From a virus, in the IMG/VR virus record IMGVR_UViG_3300009529_000026, positions 1-34,905 of that record: DNA of 34,905 nucleotides; one strand, 5' to 3'. Of the stretch, positions 21,207-30,111 are shown piece by piece (the first letter of the stretch is position 1; each line of letters opens with the position of its first letter). A program made the position numbers and the translations under genes. The notes under the pieces are model-generated. The model saw nothing but the letters and a program-made list of their open reading frames with translations. It did not search any database and was not told where the DNA came from.

Positions 21207-21934
21207 GCGACAAGCTGAACACCGCGTACGTTGTCAAGACGATGCAGCAGCGCCTCGGCATAAGTCGACGCTCGGTTGAGGTCAAAGAGGACGACATAGT
21301 CGAAGCGATCGAGCAAGCATTGGACAAGTGGAACGAGTACCGCTCGCGCACCGAGTACCACACTGTCCGCAACGTCTTGACGAGGGAGAACGAGCCGTTC
21401 TCGGTCTCGGTGGACAGCTGCGCCATTGGTGTGCGGACAGTCTACTTCCTTGTGCCGTACTATGACGTTGCCAGTGGTCTGACGATCTTCGAGTTGACTG
21501 AGAAGCTGACGATCAGCCGCCTCGGGATGCGCGACATCGCTCTGAGCCGATCGACCTGGGAGAACTACCGCCGCGTGCGCGGTGTCGATCCACACTGGCA
21601 CTTCGACCAGACTGACCCGCAGGATAAGCGGATCGTGTTCTATGCCCCGAGTGGGCCGTTCGACGCCGGGTACGAGTTGCAGTTGCCGTTCACGAACCCG
21701 GAGCAGATCGAGAAGACCAGGGACTCGCACTTCCTGTCCATGGTCGAAGGATACACACGGCGCATCCTGGCCGAGATCCGAGGGAAGTTCGGCGGCCAGG
21801 TCCTCGGGCCGGGCGGCAAGACGGTGCAGCTCGACTCGGACAAGCAGATGCAGATGGCGGACAAGATGCTCGAAGACGGGGAGATGAAGCTGCGACTGTC
21901 GCGGCCGAATCTTCCGGTGCCGTTCTACTTCTAG
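21203..21934 (+). CDS. Neck/head-completion protein (gp13-like position)
   Basis: A 243-residue protein. The N-terminal 50 residues are helical (VVKTMQQRLGISRRSVEVKEDDIVEAIEQALDKWNEY), as is common in connector and adaptor proteins, and the C-terminus ends in NLPVPFYF. It starts within the stop of the previous gene. Its order after the capsid and before the connector and sheath genes matches T4 neck protein gp13, although residue similarity cannot be judged by eye. Confidence 0.65.
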   Translation: MSDKLNTAYVVKTMQQRLGISRRSVEVKEDDIVEAIEQALDKWNEYRSRTEYHTVRNVLTRENEPFSVSVDSCAIGVRTVYFLVPYYDVASGLTIFELTEKLTISRLGMRDIALSRSTWENYRRVRGVDPHWHFDQTDPQDKRIVFYAPSGPFDAGYELQLPFTNPEQIEKTRDSHFLSMVEGYTRRILAEIRGKFGGQVLGPGGKTVQLDSDKQMQMADKMLEDGEMKLRLSRPNLPVPFYF

Positions 21935-21943
21935 GGGTGAGTG

Positions 21944-22477
21944 ATGGCTGACTGGGCACTCCCAGTATACCCGACCGAGCCCGAGAAGGACATCGTCCAG
22001 GACTTCGAGTACCTGCGCGAGTACGCGACCGATCATTACCCAGCTGTGCCATACCGGCGCTTGACGACGCAGCCGCAGGAGTTGGACGACGTACACCACG
22101 AGATCGCGGTCCACCAGCGGACGTATGCTGCCGCCGTGATCTTGCACGGATTCGTGACACAGGCTGGGAAGCACGACCAGCCAACGACGAAGGGTGTGAT
22201 CGACTGGGAGCGCGACATCGTCTTGCATGTGCCGAGCTTCATCCTGGAGGACCTGGGGTGGGTCGTGCTCGGTGCGGACTCGGACATGCTGACTGTGAGC
22301 CTGGGGATGGGTGACGTCTTCAAGTTCCACGAGTACGAGTTCGAGGCGTTCAACGCGCAGAGGAGCGACGAGCGTTACCACAACACTGATATCCCGATCT
22401 ATTGGGACATCAGCGCGAAGAGATTCAAGCCGGATAGCGGCATCGCAATTGACTGGGATATGGACCCGAGGGGCTGA
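21944..22477 (+). CDS. Head-tail connector protein (gp14-like position)
   Basis: A 177-residue protein. ATG 21944 with AGGGGTGAG upstream is preferred to the adjacent GTG 21941. It contains alternating strands (DIVLHVPSFILEDLGWVVLG, DMLTVSLGMGDVFKFHEYEFEAF) and an acidic, Trp/Tyr-rich C-terminus. It lies between the neck and tail-completion genes. The connector assignment is from gene order. Confidence 0.6.
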   Translation: MADWALPVYPTEPEKDIVQDFEYLREYATDHYPAVPYRRLTTQPQELDDVHHEIAVHQRTYAAAVILHGFVTQAGKHDQPTTKGVIDWERDIVLHVPSFILEDLGWVVLGADSDMLTVSLGMGDVFKFHEYEFEAFNAQRSDERYHNTDIPIYWDISAKRFKPDSGIAIDWDMDPRG

Positions 22478-22944
22478 TGTTCAAGGGCAAGGTAGAAATC
22501 GGGCGGTTTGACTTCGAGAAGCTCGCGAGCAACGCTCGCGATGCGCTCGCTCGTGTACATGCTCGTCGCAGTCAAAGCATGGCCGAGGCAATGACTGTGG
22601 GTCTGCACACAGCAGCCGCCCGCGCCGAGCAGACGGCCAAGATCGTTGGCGAAGAAACTGAGTCGCTGACGAGGGTCGTAGATGACGCAGAGCAAATTGA
22701 GTTCGAGTCCCGAGAGGGACCCACCACCATAGTTGGCGGCGTAGAGCACAGGCGGTCTGTGGTCTCGCCAGCCGGGGAGACCGGGAAGAAGTCCGGCCTC
22801 ACTCCGGAACAAGTTAGCCGTGCCTTCGAGTTTGGCTCAGTCGCGCATGGAGTCCCTGCCACAGCATTTTCCCAAGCGGTAGTGGATCAGCAGCGCAGAG
22901 AGTCCGCGAAGGACATCGAGGAGGTAGCGAAGGCGATCCGATGA
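22477..22944 (+). CDS. Small neck/tail-completion protein
   Basis: A 155-residue protein, helical at the N-terminus (FDFEKLASNARDALARVHARRSQSMAEAM) with an Ala-rich middle and a charged C-terminal helix. It begins in the stop of the previous gene. Tail-completion proteins of many myoviruses sit here and have a similar size and helical start. The family is not recognised. Confidence 0.55.
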   Translation: MFKGKVEIGRFDFEKLASNARDALARVHARRSQSMAEAMTVGLHTAAARAEQTAKIVGEETESLTRVVDDAEQIEFESREGPTTIVGGVEHRRSVVSPAGETGKKSGLTPEQVSRAFEFGSVAHGVPATAFSQAVVDQQRRESAKDIEEVAKAIR

Positions 22945-23219
22945 CGATCGATAAGGCTCAGGCCTGGTGGGAGTCGACACAGGTCGACCTCAAGCTCAGG
23001 CGCGGCCAGAGTGGGCTCCGTCTTCTGGATATTGCAGGAGACGTTGGCTACTCCCCGTACACGCTGCGTCGGGCCGTGGAGCGCGTCATGCCGGTGCTGA
23101 AGCGATGGATCGTTGACAGCCAGGCGCCCAAGTGGGCCGAGAAACTCCTGCGGGAGTGTCGGCGTCACTACGACGTTCTGGAGCTAGTACCTCCGCTGGG
23201 CGACGAGATCGAGGTGTAG
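22941..23219 (+). CDS. Small protein of unknown function in the neck cluster
   Basis: A 92-residue protein starting in an ATGA overlap and ending 1 nt before the next gene. LRLLDIAGDVGYSPYTLRRAVERVMPVLKRW is weakly helix-turn-helix-like, which may be coincidental. Its place inside the tightly packed neck cluster favours a structural or assembly role. Confidence 0.6.
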   Translation: MTIDKAQAWWESTQVDLKLRRGQSGLRLLDIAGDVGYSPYTLRRAVERVMPVLKRWIVDSQAPKWAEKLLRECRRHYDVLELVPPLGDEIEV

Positions 23220-23220
23220 C

Positions 23221-24015
23221 GTGACAGAGTATGGCAGTCACGTAGACATGCAGATCTGGTTGGAGTGGTACGACGGTTACGACAAGGCCATGATCCGTTG
23301 GCTGTTGAACAAGGTCAAGCGGATGGCGAAGGCCGTGCCGACTGTCTTTGCCGCGCCGGAGCGTGCCTTCGGGCAGCTCGCCAAGGTACTCAACAAGCGG
23401 AACGTGGCCAACCAAACCTACACCGAGAAGACCGTGCCGCTCCCCTTCATGTCGCTCTCACGGCTGCAGGATCGCGGCGACCTCGAACGTCGATGGCACC
23501 AGGGCCGGATCAGGAAGCTCCAAGCCGTCAACAGTAGCGGCATGCGTCTCCCACTGCCCCTGGGGACGTTGCCCTCAGGCACGGACGAGGAGATCTCGGC
23601 TCAAGTGGACGGTTGGGAGGGCGCGTTGTTCCCAACACCGGTCATCATCCCATACCAGCTCGACGCCTGGGCGCGGAACCTCCGCGACCTCGACCTGATC
23701 TACAAGCAGGTTCTGGGCGCGATGGATCTCGGCGACATGGCGTACCTGACCATCAAGCACCCCGAGCCGTGGGGATACATGTACCGGCCGATCAGGTGGA
23801 CGGGTATCTCGAACAATAGCGACCTTGAAGTTCCGGGCGACGGCAGTGAGCGGTCACTGCGGTACACCCTGACCTTCGAGATCGAGGCGTACATCATGAA
23901 GCCGACCGAGATCGTCAAGGCCGTGAAGTCGGCGCAGGTCGCGGTGAGCGAGCTTGATACTGACGAGCTACTCGACATCTGGGTATTGTACGACGTACGA
24001 GTCGACTTGGCGTAG
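23221..24015 (+). CDS. Tail terminator/sheath-stabiliser candidate (gp15-like position)
   Basis: A 264-residue protein. It has a helical, basic segment (AMIRWLLNKVKRMAKAVP), then PLPFMSLSRLQ and a beta-rich C-terminus. Length and position directly before the sheath gene match the T4 gp15-type proximal tail protein. The sequence alone does not confirm it. It is followed by a 121-nt gap. Confidence 0.55.
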   Translation: MTEYGSHVDMQIWLEWYDGYDKAMIRWLLNKVKRMAKAVPTVFAAPERAFGQLAKVLNKRNVANQTYTEKTVPLPFMSLSRLQDRGDLERRWHQGRIRKLQAVNSSGMRLPLPLGTLPSGTDEEISAQVDGWEGALFPTPVIIPYQLDAWARNLRDLDLIYKQVLGAMDLGDMAYLTIKHPEPWGYMYRPIRWTGISNNSDLEVPGDGSERSLRYTLTFEIEAYIMKPTEIVKAVKSAQVAVSELDTDELLDIWVLYDVRVDLA

Positions 24016-24136
24016 TTTCAGGGTCTGCTGTATAGGGGGCGGCAACTGTGAAGGAGTGCCACTGATCGTAGATGCCAGAATGGTTCTGGCGGCTCCATAG
24101 TGGGAGCTATCGGTCTCGGGCAGAAAGGACAGTTTC
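24016..24136 (+). promoter_or_regulatory. Leader before the sheath gene with a hairpin
   Basis: A 121-nt intergenic stretch. A hairpin pairs GCCAGAA (24074-24080) with TTCTGGC (24084-24090) around a 3-nt loop. An AAAGGAC ribosome site lies about 7 nt before ATG 24137. No convincing -10/-35 pair was found. The hairpin may end the preceding transcript or shape the 5' end of the sheath mRNA. Confidence 0.45.
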
Positions 24137-25639
24137 ATGTGTGCAGTAGCAGTCTCCCCGGGGGTGTATACCACCGAAATAGATTTCTCACTCTACGCGC
24201 CGAGGCTGGCGTCAACGATCTGTGCAATGGTGGGCTCGGCATCTCGTGGTCCTACTGACGAGCGTATGCTGATCACCGACGAAGGGACGCTGACCGAGAC
24301 CTTCGGTCCGCCTTCGAGTGACCATCCGGCGCTCTACGCGGCGCAGCAATACCTGCGCAGCGGTCGGAACCTCTGGTTCGTGCGCGTGTCGAGCTACGAT
24401 GCCAAGGCGTCAGGCGCGATCCGCAACGTGCCCAACACCGCGAACGCCGTGGGCATCGAGGCGGCCAGCTCGGGTTCCTGGGCCAACAATCTCAAGGTTG
24501 TGGTTGCGGCTGACGTCGGGTCTGGTTACCGAGTCTCGGTTTACTACAACAACATCCTCGTTGAGAAGAAGAACGGCGTCCTGGTCGGTGCGGCCAACGC
24601 AAGCAGCCCGAACTACATCGAGACACAGTTCGCGAATTCGTTGTACGTGGTCTTCAGCGACACGGGAGCGTATACAACTCTCAAGGAGGGGACCTCCACA
24701 CTCACCGGTGGTCTCGACGGCGCGGCCGACGACTCGGATATCGTGGGCACCACGATCGGCAACACGTCAACGGGCATGCAGCTATTCCGCAACGACGAAC
24801 TCATTGACGTCAACATGCTGCTCTGCCCGGGCCGGTGGGAGAAGAGCGTCATTGGCGCCATGATCGACCTGTGCGAGTCCCGAGCGGACTGCATGGCGAT
24901 CGTCGATCCGCCGTCCGGGCTCACGGTCCAACAGGTAGTCGACTGGCACAACGGCCAGCTGACCGGTCACGACGACTACCTGACGGCAGCGCCCAACAGC
25001 AGCTACGCAGCGCTCTACTGGTCGTACGTGCAGGTCTATGACTCCTACAACGACCAGTACGTGTGGATCGCGCCGTCCGGTCCCGCAGCTCGCACGTGGG
25101 CGTACAACGACTCGGTGTCAGAGCCGTGGTTCGCCCCGGCCGGTCTCATACGTGGCAACAGGCCGGGCTGGCTCGACCTGGAGCACTCCCCGTCGCTGGG
25201 CGAGCGCGACTACATGTATGGCTACCCCGGCCACAACGTGAACCCGTTCGTGAACTTCGTCCGCGACGGCATCACGGTCTGGGGCCAGAAGACGTTGCAG
25301 CGAGCACCGACGGCGTTGGATCGCATCAACGTCCGCCGCATGCTCCTGTACGCTCGTAAGGTGATCGCGACGGCCGTGCGATACCTCGTCTTCGAGCCCA
25401 ACGACTCGATCACCTGGCTCCGCTTCCGCATGCTGGTCGAACCGTTCCTTCGTAACATCGCGACGCGGCGTGGCATCTTCGACTTCCGGGTCGTCTGTGA
25501 CGCAACGACCAACACGCCGTACTACATCGACCAGAACGTGATGCGAGGCAAGCTGTTGATCAAGCCGACGAAGGCGGCCGAGATCATCGAGATCGAGTTC
25601 ACGCTCCTGCCCACGGGGGCGGAGTTCGACGAGTTCTAG
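24137..25639 (+). CDS. Tail sheath protein, gp18-like
   Basis: A 500-residue contractile sheath protein. The N-terminal VSPGVYTTEIDFSLYAPRLASTICAMVGSASRGP is the classic sheath start. The C-terminal domain (NPFVNFVRDGITVWGQKTL...RINVRRMLLYARKVI, FRVVCDATTNTP, LLIKPTKAAEIIEIEFTLLPTGAEFDE) is the conserved inner-ring region. Its presence shows a contractile (myovirus) tail. A strong hairpin follows the stop. Confidence 0.95.
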   Translation: MCAVAVSPGVYTTEIDFSLYAPRLASTICAMVGSASRGPTDERMLITDEGTLTETFGPPSSDHPALYAAQQYLRSGRNLWFVRVSSYDAKASGAIRNVPNTANAVGIEAASSGSWANNLKVVVAADVGSGYRVSVYYNNILVEKKNGVLVGAANASSPNYIETQFANSLYVVFSDTGAYTTLKEGTSTLTGGLDGAADDSDIVGTTIGNTSTGMQLFRNDELIDVNMLLCPGRWEKSVIGAMIDLCESRADCMAIVDPPSGLTVQQVVDWHNGQLTGHDDYLTAAPNSSYAALYWSYVQVYDSYNDQYVWIAPSGPAARTWAYNDSVSEPWFAPAGLIRGNRPGWLDLEHSPSLGERDYMYGYPGHNVNPFVNFVRDGITVWGQKTLQRAPTALDRINVRRMLLYARKVIATAVRYLVFEPNDSITWLRFRMLVEPFLRNIATRRGIFDFRVVCDATTNTPYYIDQNVMRGKLLIKPTKAAEIIEIEFTLLPTGAEFDEF

Positions 25640-25648
25640 GATTCTTTT

Positions 25649-25682
25649 GGGTGGGCGTTCCTCATGCGGGGAACGCCCACCC
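25649..25682 (+). terminator. Strong hairpin after the sheath gene, no T tract
   Basis: A 13-bp perfect stem (25649-25661 with 25670-25682) and an 8-nt loop lie between the sheath and tube genes. No T tract follows. Like the hairpin after the capsid gene it is probably an mRNA 3' stabiliser or partial terminator. Confidence 0.55.
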
Positions 25683-25706
25683 AGCTGGGCAGGGAAGGAG
25701 CTGACG

Positions 25707-26255
25707 ATGGCAAGGGTAATGGGTGCGGACCACGTAGCTGAAGCGAACGGCAAATTCGAGCCGCAGCGTCCGTTCAACTTCAAGCTCGTGATGCCACAGG
25801 ATGCAGGACTCGGCAACGCCGAGGACGTCGAGTTGTCGGTGCTGTCGTTCTCGGTGCCGAACATCTCGAACGAGCCGATCGTGATCCCGTTCTTGAACGA
25901 GGATCGTAAGGTAGCGGGCGCCGTCACCTTCGAGAACGCAACGCTCGTCATGGTCGACTACGTTGACCCGAACGTGCTCGGTGCACTCGACGGCTGGCGC
26001 AAGAAGGTCTACGACCCCGAGACGGGTGGCGTCGGCCTGGCGCGTGACTACAAGTTCGACATGTCGATGAAGATGTTCGGACCGGACGACCAGGACAGCT
26101 TCAGCCGCCTGTGGCGTCTCGTTGGCATCTGGCCGCAGAGCATCCAGCACGGAGAGTTCTCGATGGCCACGCGAACGGACTACAAGCAGGTGACTGGGAT
26201 CTTCTCAGTCGACCGGATGTATCTGGAGGCCGACGGTGGTTCGTCGGGTGCGTAG
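25707..26255 (+). CDS. Tail tube protein, gp19-like
   Basis: A 182-residue protein started at ATG 25707 after an AAGGAG site. FEPQRPFNFKLVMP at the N-terminus, the beta-strand pattern and the LDGWRKKVYDPETGGVGLARDYKFDMSMKMFGPD stretch match the T4 gp19-type tube (phage tail tube-like) family. It lies between sheath and chaperone/tape measure, the standard order. Confidence 0.88.
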   Translation: MARVMGADHVAEANGKFEPQRPFNFKLVMPQDAGLGNAEDVELSVLSFSVPNISNEPIVIPFLNEDRKVAGAVTFENATLVMVDYVDPNVLGALDGWRKKVYDPETGGVGLARDYKFDMSMKMFGPDDQDSFSRLWRLVGIWPQSIQHGEFSMATRTDYKQVTGIFSVDRMYLEADGGSSGA

Positions 26256-26287
26256 TTAGACCGTAGGGTCCTGGAAAGGGGACGGTG

Positions 26288-27079
26288 ATGGATCAGGCAG
26301 AAGTAATGGTTTCCGAGCTGATGAAGGTGGGCTTGCCATCGAAGGGTATGCTGTACGGGGACAAGCTCCCCGACGGCGTCTTGCATGTGCGTCCGTTGTC
26401 GACCCGCGAGGAGAAGATGCTGATCTCTTCGCGGGTTCGCAGCGGCCAGCTGATGTATGACATCGTCTCCGGCTGTATCCGGTCGGAGGACAAGGTCAAG
26501 ATGCCGTTCGAGCAGTACTTGGTCGGCGACGTCGTCTACCTGTTCCTTATGATCAGGACGGCGACATACGGCGCGGACTACATGTTCATGCCGAGCTGCA
26601 AGTATTGCCAGAAGCCCATCAAGATCGAAATCCGCGTGCCGTATGACCTGGGCATCTACGTGTTGGAGCCTGGTTTCAGCGAACCGTTCGAGACCGTGCT
26701 TCCGATCAGCAAGAAGAAGCTCGGTCTGCGCCTCTTCAGGATCGCTGACGAGCAGGACGTGCAGAACTACGAGAAGGTGCGCGAGAACCGAGGTGAGGAG
26801 AACCCGGGGTACGTGTACCGAATCGCGAAGCACATCGTCAATGTGGGCGGCAATCCGTATCCCATCGAAGAGGCGTGTGAGTTTGTCGAACGACTCCACG
26901 CACGAGACACCGAAGCGATCCGCGAAGCCATTATCAACGTGGACTGTGGTGTGGACCTACAGCTGGAACGGCAATGCGAAGGGTGCGGGCGAGTGAACGA
27001 TGTCTTCTTCGAGTTCACGCCCGACTTCTTTCGGTCTAACAATGCCCGCGTACGACGACGGCGCGGGACCGTTGGATGA
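26288..27079 (+). CDS. Baseplate-hub or tail assembly protein with zinc knuckles
   Basis: A 263-residue protein (ATG 26288 preferred to GTG 26285, with AAAGGGG upstream). It has two CxxC pairs, SCKYCQKPI (about 106-110) and QCEGCGRV (about 237-241), which could bind one zinc. It resembles T4-like baseplate hub assembly proteins of the gp26 type, which also carry such cysteines. It lies between tube and tape measure where tail assembly chaperones sit. Confidence 0.65.
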   Translation: MDQAEVMVSELMKVGLPSKGMLYGDKLPDGVLHVRPLSTREEKMLISSRVRSGQLMYDIVSGCIRSEDKVKMPFEQYLVGDVVYLFLMIRTATYGADYMFMPSCKYCQKPIKIEIRVPYDLGIYVLEPGFSEPFETVLPISKKKLGLRLFRIADEQDVQNYEKVRENRGEENPGYVYRIAKHIVNVGGNPYPIEEACEFVERLHARDTEAIREAIINVDCGVDLQLERQCEGCGRVNDVFFEFTPDFFRSNNARVRRRRGTVG

Positions 27080-27263
27080 CCAGATCTGGTTGTTCATCAA
27101 CGGTGGTTGTCAGTTCGATGTCTCGAACCTTCTGCCCGTGCCTGAGCGGCAGAAGGTGATGAAGGCGGTCATCAAAGCGTGGAAGCGTGCACGCGGAGAG
27201 GCCGTGTACGATGCCGAGGACCTCGCGAACAGCGGGGCGGTTGGTCTTGCTAAGATGGGGTAG
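27042..27263 (+). CDS. Small tail assembly protein overlapping its neighbour
   Basis: A 73-residue protein starting at ATG 27042, 38 nt before the end of the previous gene in the +1 frame. It has a mixed helical content (QKVMKAVIKAWKRARGEAVYDAEDLA). Paired overlapping genes just before the tape measure are typical of tail assembly chaperones, where a frameshift may make a longer product. No slippery site is proven here. Confidence 0.6.
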   Translation: MPAYDDGAGPLDDQIWLFINGGCQFDVSNLLPVPERQKVMKAVIKAWKRARGEAVYDAEDLANSGAVGLAKMG

Positions 27264-27265
27264 CC

Positions 27266-29218
27266 ATGCCCGATAGCGAACGCGCCCTCAACTTGGTCAT
27301 CGACTCGACCTTCAATCCGAAGGGCGTGAAGGCTGCCCAGGCTGGCATCGGGCAGACCGAGCGCTCCTTCCGAGACATGACACGAACGATAACCGGTGCC
27401 AAGATCGCTGAGCATATCGAAGGCGCCCTGGCCCCCATGCAGAAGATGAAGGGCGTCAACATCGGTCTTGCTAGTGCGATGAACGTGTTTGCCAAGGATA
27501 TCGTTGGGACGACGAAGGCGCTTGGGGCCATATCAGACGAGTTGCGCACTGTCGAGAGCGCGTCTCAGGCCATCAAGCTCCAATACTCGTCTGGTGTGAT
27601 CAGTGGCAAGCAGTACAAGGAGGCCATGGGGACGCTTCGTGCCATGCGACAGGATCTTCGGGGCATGAGTGCCGACGAGTACCAGGCCATGGCTGCTCGC
27701 AACCAAAGCATGCAGGATCTGTTTGCCTCTTCCCAGCGAGCGCAGACTGAGATGAAGAAGTACCACCTGACAACAGAGAACATGACCACGATCCTGGGGG
27801 ACTATGACAAGGGCGTTGTCCAGATCGCCCGGGACCTGAACATGTCGTACGCGCAGGCCTCGAAGTTTGCCGAGGACTTCACGAACCACTTGGCGTACCA
27901 GAAGGTCGAGATGGACGAGACGGCTCGGGCTGCTGAGCAGATGGCCAGCGGCATGGGCTTCCTTGGCTCGCTCAAGCGTGGCTTCAAGAACATCGGTGAG
28001 GACCTGATCGGCGCAGGCAAGGGTTTCGCTGGCGTGCTTATGCAGGTGCCACGCCGCCTGTCCGAGGGTGTGAAGGACGGCTTGTCGAATGCGTTTTCGT
28101 CCAGGCCGATCACTCGGGCGCTGGCCGAGATCCCGAAGCGCATGTTCAGCATGAGCACCCTGAAGAAGACAGCACTCTTCGGACCACTTGGATTCATCAG
28201 CGGGATGCTCACCAAGAGCAAGCCGAAGCAGGAGTTCGCTCGCGCTGGTGAAAAGGAAGGGCCGATGGGCGGCATCATCAAGAGCCTCGGCAGCTTCGGC
28301 GGTATCATGAAGTCGGCGCTCGGCGCATTCGGCCCGGCGATGCTCCTGCTGAAGGCGCTCGAACCTGCTATCCAAACTCTGATGTGGGCGATCGAGCCGC
28401 TGCTTGCGCCGCTGCAACAGCTGATGTCCGACGCAGTCATGCAACTCGTCCCGTTCATCTCAGAGCTGTCGAAAGAGTTCGTCGTGCTGGCCGAGGAACT
28501 TCTGCCACCGATCACGCAGCTGATCAAGCAGCTCATGCCGATCTTCATGGACATAATCCGCGCCGTGCTGCCACCGCTGACGACGTTGCTGAAGATGACC
28601 ATGGAGTGGATCGGGAAGTTGGCGGGTGTTCTCGGGAAGGTGCTGGTACCAATACTCGGCTGGGTTGGCGAGCAGATCGTGTGGGTTGCTGACAAGATCG
28701 GTGGCATCATCGACTGGTTGATCGGGAAGCTCGGGTGGGTGCTCGACTGGCTCGGCATTGATGTGGGGACTTCTGGAAAGAAGCCGAACACTGCGTCTGC
28801 AACCAGCGGCACCGAGGGTGGGGCGCAGGCCATACAGGCCTCGCAGCCACGCATGATTCCTGGCGTCAACGTACAGGGAGAGGGTGTTGCTGGAGAGGTC
28901 CGTCCGATGACTGTGCAGGAGGCGGGCGCGACCGAGCAGTACATGCAGTTCACACGGCCACGCGGCTCGGACAAGCCGCTCATGTACCGTGATGGTGAGC
29001 TGCAATCGGGGCGCCGCGACCTGACGTCCGAGGCTCTCAGGGAGGTCTTCAACACGCAACCCGATGTCGTCTCGCGTGAAGAACCTGAGAAGGCATCCGA
29101 GCCTATCGTGCGTGCAATTGACAAGATGACCAACCGTCTGTTGACGATACTGCCGAAGAAGATCGGTGAGGAGACGAAGTCGATCACGTTGGCGAACTTT
29201 GGCGCCGTGACGGCGTAG
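27266..29218 (+). CDS. Tape measure protein
   Basis: A 650-residue, helix-rich protein. Residues about 1-250 are coiled-coil-like. About 330-510 hold long hydrophobic stretches (MLLLKALEPAIQTLMWAIEPLLAPLQQLM, WIGKLAGVLGKVLVPILGWVG, GGIIDWLIGKLGWVLDWLG), as in other tape measures. By the usual 0.15 nm per residue rule the tail would be roughly 100 nm. It is the longest tail gene apart from the wedge and sits between chaperones and baseplate genes. Confidence 0.9.
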   Translation: MPDSERALNLVIDSTFNPKGVKAAQAGIGQTERSFRDMTRTITGAKIAEHIEGALAPMQKMKGVNIGLASAMNVFAKDIVGTTKALGAISDELRTVESASQAIKLQYSSGVISGKQYKEAMGTLRAMRQDLRGMSADEYQAMAARNQSMQDLFASSQRAQTEMKKYHLTTENMTTILGDYDKGVVQIARDLNMSYAQASKFAEDFTNHLAYQKVEMDETARAAEQMASGMGFLGSLKRGFKNIGEDLIGAGKGFAGVLMQVPRRLSEGVKDGLSNAFSSRPITRALAEIPKRMFSMSTLKKTALFGPLGFISGMLTKSKPKQEFARAGEKEGPMGGIIKSLGSFGGIMKSALGAFGPAMLLLKALEPAIQTLMWAIEPLLAPLQQLMSDAVMQLVPFISELSKEFVVLAEELLPPITQLIKQLMPIFMDIIRAVLPPLTTLLKMTMEWIGKLAGVLGKVLVPILGWVGEQIVWVADKIGGIIDWLIGKLGWVLDWLGIDVGTSGKKPNTASATSGTEGGAQAIQASQPRMIPGVNVQGEGVAGEVRPMTVQEAGATEQYMQFTRPRGSDKPLMYRDGELQSGRRDLTSEALREVFNTQPDVVSREEPEKASEPIVRAIDKMTNRLLTILPKKIGEETKSITLANFGAVTA

Positions 29219-29227
29219 GAGGTCGGG

Positions 29228-29755
29228 ATGGCTCTGCAATCACTCGATCCAGGTGCCGCGATCCTCAAGATCACCGGCAGGTCTGGCTCGTTCAAATTCC
29301 TCATGCCTGCAGAGATACCGAGCCTCTACAGCCACACGAACAACTACGCACAGCAGAACGTCATGCAAGCTGGAAACATGTACGTGAGCCGCAGCCCCAC
29401 CATGCTTTGGCACGGGGGCAAGGACGAGCCGGTCACTCTGGAACTCACGATGGTTGTCGGCGCGAGCATAGAGATTGACACTCCGGCGGACTTGCTCGAC
29501 TACATCAACCGGCTTCAGGCACTTGGGCAGTGTGCGTCGAACGCCAACGTTCCCCAGAAGCCACCCGAGGTGATCAAGATCCAGATAGGGACCTGGTTCG
29601 TCAGGAAGGCGCTGGTCTTGTCCTGCAGCGCGGGCGTGAAGCGTCCGTACGACCCTGGTACCGGACAGGCATATGTCGGGACGTGCAGCTTCAGTTTGCA
29701 GTACGTGTACGACACGCTGCCGACGGCCGACAGCTTCAGGCTTGATAGGATATAG
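29228..29755 (+). CDS. Baseplate hub/tube-initiator protein
   Basis: A 175-residue beta-rich protein (GSFKFLMPAEIPSLYSHTNNYAQQNV, PVTLELTMVVGASIEIDTPADLLDYINRLQAL). This arrangement resembles the tube-like domain proteins that link the tube to the baseplate in contractile systems, such as XkdP-type or tube initiator proteins. It directly follows the tape measure. The exact counterpart is uncertain. Confidence 0.65.
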   Translation: MALQSLDPGAAILKITGRSGSFKFLMPAEIPSLYSHTNNYAQQNVMQAGNMYVSRSPTMLWHGGKDEPVTLELTMVVGASIEIDTPADLLDYINRLQALGQCASNANVPQKPPEVIKIQIGTWFVRKALVLSCSAGVKRPYDPGTGQAYVGTCSFSLQYVYDTLPTADSFRLDRI

Positions 29756-29757
29756 TG

Positions 29758-30111
29758 ATGCCAGATCGTTCACGCGCCAGTGGGTACATGCACATCGATC
29801 GCGGTGAGCATGATCGTTTCCGCCGCACGCGTGTCTACAGCGACGAGACGATCATTGCGGGCATACGCCGATATGGTGTATGGCGGGCTCCGCGCCTCAA
29901 CACCGAGGACGTGGACCGCCATACAGTGACGTCGAAGGACGTCGGCCACATAGACCTGATCGCAAAGGTGTGGTACGACGACGAGACGTTGTGGTGGGTG
30001 ATCGCCTGGGCGAACAGGATCAGCAACCCGATCACTGACATGTTCGTTGGCCAGCAGCTTGTTATCCCGGCGCTCAACGAAATCGCGGGAGCGCTCGACG
30101 AGGTGGTCTGA
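29758..30111 (+). CDS. Baseplate wedge protein, gp53-like
   Basis: A 117-residue protein started at ATG 29758, with a GTG directly before it as an alternative. The C-terminal part YDDETLWWVIAWANRISNPITDMFVGQQLVIPAL resembles the LysM-like end of T4 gp53-type wedge proteins (W-IA-N-I-P...G--L-IP). Its stop overlaps the hub start. Confidence 0.72.
   Translation: MPDRSRASGYMHIDRGEHDRFRRTRVYSDETIIAGIRRYGVWRAPRLNTEDVDRHTVTSKDVGHIDLIAKVWYDDETLWWVIAWANRISNPITDMFVGQQLVIPALNEIAGALDEVV

Noticed and set aside
22700-22735. tRNA T-arm-like GTTCGAGTCC inside a neck gene
   Set aside because: No D-arm, anticodon arm or acceptor surrounds it, and it lies within a coding frame, so it is coincidental.
27802-29304. 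A 500-codon minus-strand frame opposite the tape measure
   Set aside because: Its Ser/Pro/Arg-rich composition and complete overlap with the tape measure gene mark it as a shadow. No minus-strand operon exists here.
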